Below are positions 61,276 through 64,000 of a DNA stretch of 64,000 nucleotides, in pieces. The translations under genes were made by a program, and so were the position numbers. The stretch lies in the NCBI RefSeq assembly GCF_016031615.1, contig NZ_JACYXC010000001.1:7192001-7256000 (forward strand). The letters run 5' to 3'. Within the stretch, counting starts at the first letter, position 1. Every line of letters starts with the position of its first letter. The stretch comes from Streptomyces pactum. GTDB taxonomy: Bacteria > Actinomycetota > Actinomycetes > Streptomycetales > Streptomycetaceae. The notes under the pieces are model-generated. The model was not told the origin of the DNA. It ran no database searches and worked only from the letters and a program-made list of their open reading frames with translations.

Positions 61276-64000
61276 GATCCGGAGTACTGGGTGCGGCATG
61301 TGTGTGAGCCGGTGCGGTTCTTGGACGCGGTGCGGGCTCTGGAGGCGGAGGGGGTGGGGTTCTTCCTGGAGATCGGGGCGGACGGCACGCTGACGGCGCT
61401 GGCTCAGGAGTGTCTGGCCGATGTGGGTGGGGCGGTGTTGGTGCCGGTGGTGCGCAAGGACCGGCCGGAGGCCCGTACCGCCGTCGAAGCCCTCGCCCGG
61501 CTGCACGCGCACGGCGTGACCGTGCCCTGGGCCGAACTGCTGCCGCCCGCCCGCACCGTGCAGCTGCCGACCTACGCCTTCCAGCGCGAGCACTACTGGC
61601 TGCGCTCCGCCGGAGGCCACGGCGACCTGGCGTCCGCCGGCCTCGGCTCGGCGGACCACCCGCTGCTCGGCGCCGCCGTCACCCTCGCCGACGGCCACGG
61701 GCTGGTGCTCACCGGCAGCCTCTCCACCACCACCCACCCCTGGCTGGCCGACCACCAGGTCGGCGGCGCGGTCCTGCTGCCCGGCACCGCCTTCGTGGAG
61801 CTGGCCCTGCGGGCCGGCGAGGAGGCCGGCTGCGACCGGATCGAGGAACTCACCCTCCAGGCCCCGCTGCTGCTGCCCGCCTCGGCCGCGGTCCAGGTGC
61901 AGGTGGTGGTCGCCGAACCGGACGGAACGGGAGCCAGGGAGGTACGCGTCTACGGGCGCCCCGACGACGGCACCGGCCACGACGCGCCCTGGACCTGCCA
62001 CGCGGTGGGCACCCTCGCCCCCGGCACGGCCGGCGCCGGCGAGACACCCGGCACGCCCGCACCGCTCGCCGCCTGGCCGCCGCCGGGCGCCGAACCGCTG
62101 GACGTGACCGGCTTCTACGACCGGCTCGCCGACGCCGGGTACGGCTACGGCCCCGCCTTCCAGGGGCTGCGGGCCGCCTGGCGGCGCGACGGCGAGGTGT
62201 ACGCCGAGGTGGCGCTGCCGGACCCGGCCACGGACCGGTACGGTCTGCACCCGGCGCTGCTCGACGCCGCCCTGCACGGCGCGCTGCTCGGCCTGCTGGA
62301 CGGCTCGGCCGACCAGGTACGCCTGCCGTTCTCCTGGAGCGGGGTGCGGCTGTACGCGTCCGGCGCGCACACCGTCCGGGCCCGGCTGGCCACCGTCGAG
62401 GGCGACACCCTCGCCCTCGACCTGGCCGACCCCGCCGGCGGCCCGGTCGCCTCGGTGGCCGCGCTCGCCACCCGGCCGGTCTCCGCCGCCCAGCTGAACG
62501 CGGCCCGTGGCGCTGCCGACTCGCTGCACCGGGTCGAGTGGACCCCGGCCGGCGCCGTACCGGCCGCCGCACCCGCCCCGCGGTGGGCGGTGGCCGGCCC
62601 CGACGACCTCGGCGTCGCGGACGCCCTGCGGGGGGCCGGGGCGGACCCGGCCACCTTCGCCGACCTCGCCGCGCTGCGCGCCGCCGCCGCGGACGGTGCC
62701 GCGGTCCCCGACACGGTCGTCATCAGCGTCGCCGGCACCACCCCGGCGGGGACCGGCGACCACCCGGCGGACGGCGGCGCCCCGGTCGCGGCAGCCGCCC
62801 ACCGGGCCGCCGCCCGGCTCCTGGCCGGCGTCCGGGAATGGCTGGCCGACGACGGCCCGGCCCGCTCCCGGCTGGTCCTCGTCACCTCCGGAGCCGTCGC
62901 CACCGGACCCGGCGAGGACGTGCCCGACCTCGCCGCGGCACCCCTGTGGGGCCTGCTGCGCTCCGCGGAGACGGAGCACCCCGGCAGGTTCGCGCTGATC
63001 GACCTGGACGGCGAGGCCGCCTCCCGGGCGGCCCTGCCGGCCGCCGTCGGCCACGGCGAACCCCAGCTGGCCGTCCGCGCGGGCACCGTCCTGGTACCCC
63101 GGCTGGCCCGCGCCACGGTTACCCCGGCCACGCCGGACGGCACGGACGCAGCGGGGCGGACCGCCACGGCCCGCCGTATCGACCCGGACGGCACGGTGCT
63201 CGTCACCGGCGGCACCGGCACCCTCGGCGGCCTGGTCGCCGAACACCTGGTGACCGCGCACGGCGCCCGCCACCTGCTGCTGCTCAGCCGGCAGGGCCCG
63301 GCCGCGGACGGCGCGGCGGACCTCACCGCACGGCTGCGCGCCGCCGGCGCCGAGGTGTCCGTCGTCGCCTGCGACACCGCCGACCGGCAGGCCCTGGCCG
63401 AGGTGCTCCGCGGCATCCCCGCCTACCACCCGCTGACCGCGGTGATCCACACCGCCGGGGTGATCGACGACGGCGTCGTCACCTCGCTCGACGGGGGCCG
63501 GCTGGCCCGGGTGCTGCGCCCCAAGGTGGACGCGGCGGAGAACCTCCACCGGCTCACCGCCGGCACCGGCCTCGCCGCCTTCGTGCTCTTCTCCTCGGTC
63601 AGCGGCCTCCTCGGCGGCGCCGGCCAGGCGAACTACGCGGCCGCCAACACCTTCCTGGACGCCCTGGCCCACCACCGCCGCGCCACCGGCGAGCACGCCG
63701 TCTCGCTCGCCTGGGGCCTGTGGGAGCGGACCAGCGGCATGACCGGCGCCATGGGCCGCGGCGACCTGGCCCGCGGCGGCCGGGCGGGCATCACCGCGAT
63801 GTCCACCGAGCACAGCCTGGCGCTGTTCGACGCGGCCCTCGCCGGGGACGAGGCACTGCTCGCCCCGGTCCGCCTCGACCTGGCGGGCCTGCGGGCGCGC
63901 GCCGCCACCGAACCGGTGCCACCGATGCTGCGCGGCCTGGTCCGCACCGCACGGCGCACCCGGCCCGGCACCGGGGGCACCGCACCCGGCGGCGCCACCG
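61276..64000 (+). CDS. PKS module 3 continued: AT end, DH, KR; open at the window end
   Basis: One clean frame from DPEYWVRHVCEPVRFLDAV to base 64000. The AT C-terminus reads FFLEIGADGTLTAL. DH 61650-62480 has HQVGGAVLLP (His) and LHPALLDAALH (Asp), both catalytic residues present. The KR structural half starts about 62500; the catalytic half at 63180-63740 has GGTGTLG, an IDD motif (B-type), FSSVSGLLG and QANYAAAN. There is no ER between DH and KR. The module should therefore leave an alkene after malonyl extension. The ACP is beyond the window. Starter plus three modules predict propionate, methyl-branched alkene, methyl-branched alcohol, then unbranched alkene. Confidence 0.92.

Overview
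The window is high-G+C actinomycete DNA, almost certainly Streptomyces. The signs are strong third-position G/C bias, ATGA/GTGA gene overlaps, GTG starts, rare TTA codons limited to secondary-metabolism genes, giant NRPS and PKS genes, and pSAM2-type mobile-element remains.

Layout: 0-1 kb is the 3' end of a family 9 glycoside hydrolase. 1.5-2.0 kb (minus) is a small membrane protein. 2.1-23.9 kb is an NRPS locus: two internally deleted ketosynthase-like ORFs, then a five-module NRPS (C-A-T / C-A-T-E / C-A-T / C-A-T / C-A-T-TE) split in two by one extra C at 17965-17970, then a methyltransferase overlapping (GTGA) a divergent tryptophan-2,3-dioxygenase-fold haem protein. The assembly line predicts an N-acylated pentapeptide beginning with Ser, with a D-residue at position 2 and an Asp/Asn-type residue at position 5. 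Modules 3 and 4 are a recent tandem duplication that differs mainly in the binding-pocket segments.

24.1-29.6 kb is a decayed mobile-element island: a truncated XRE-type regulator, an integrase fragment, a frameshifted replication-relaxation gene, a broken NTPase gene, an orphan gene of lower G+C, a perfect 17-bp inverted repeat, an excisionase, and a frameshifted tyrosine integrase. 29.6-32.8 kb (minus) holds an aldehyde dehydrogenase and its probable GAF-domain activator. 33.8-39.8 kb is a copper locus: a His-rich membrane protein, a SigC-like ECF sigma factor divergent from a 58-residue zinc-finger anti-sigma candidate, then on the minus strand a Met-rich small membrane protein, a CopA-type ATPase with a large low-complexity insertion, and a PCu(A)C-like protein, all coupled by 4-nt overlaps.

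41.2-64 kb is the start of a modular type I PKS cluster: a small unknown gene, a LAL/LuxR regulator with a TTA codon, an NTF2/SnoaL-like protein, and a PKS with a KSQ loading module (propionate), module 1 (methylmalonyl, DH-KR), module 2 (methylmalonyl, KR) and module 3 (malonyl, DH-KR), running off the window. A matching ~60-nt element containing the dyad CTGGGG-N5-CCCSAG precedes both the NTF2 gene and the PKS and is a candidate operator for the LAL regulator. From 56.48 to about 61.3 kb the PKS carries at least 15 single-base indels, nearly all in G or C runs, with the protein otherwise well preserved. This looks more like uncorrected homopolymer error than natural decay.
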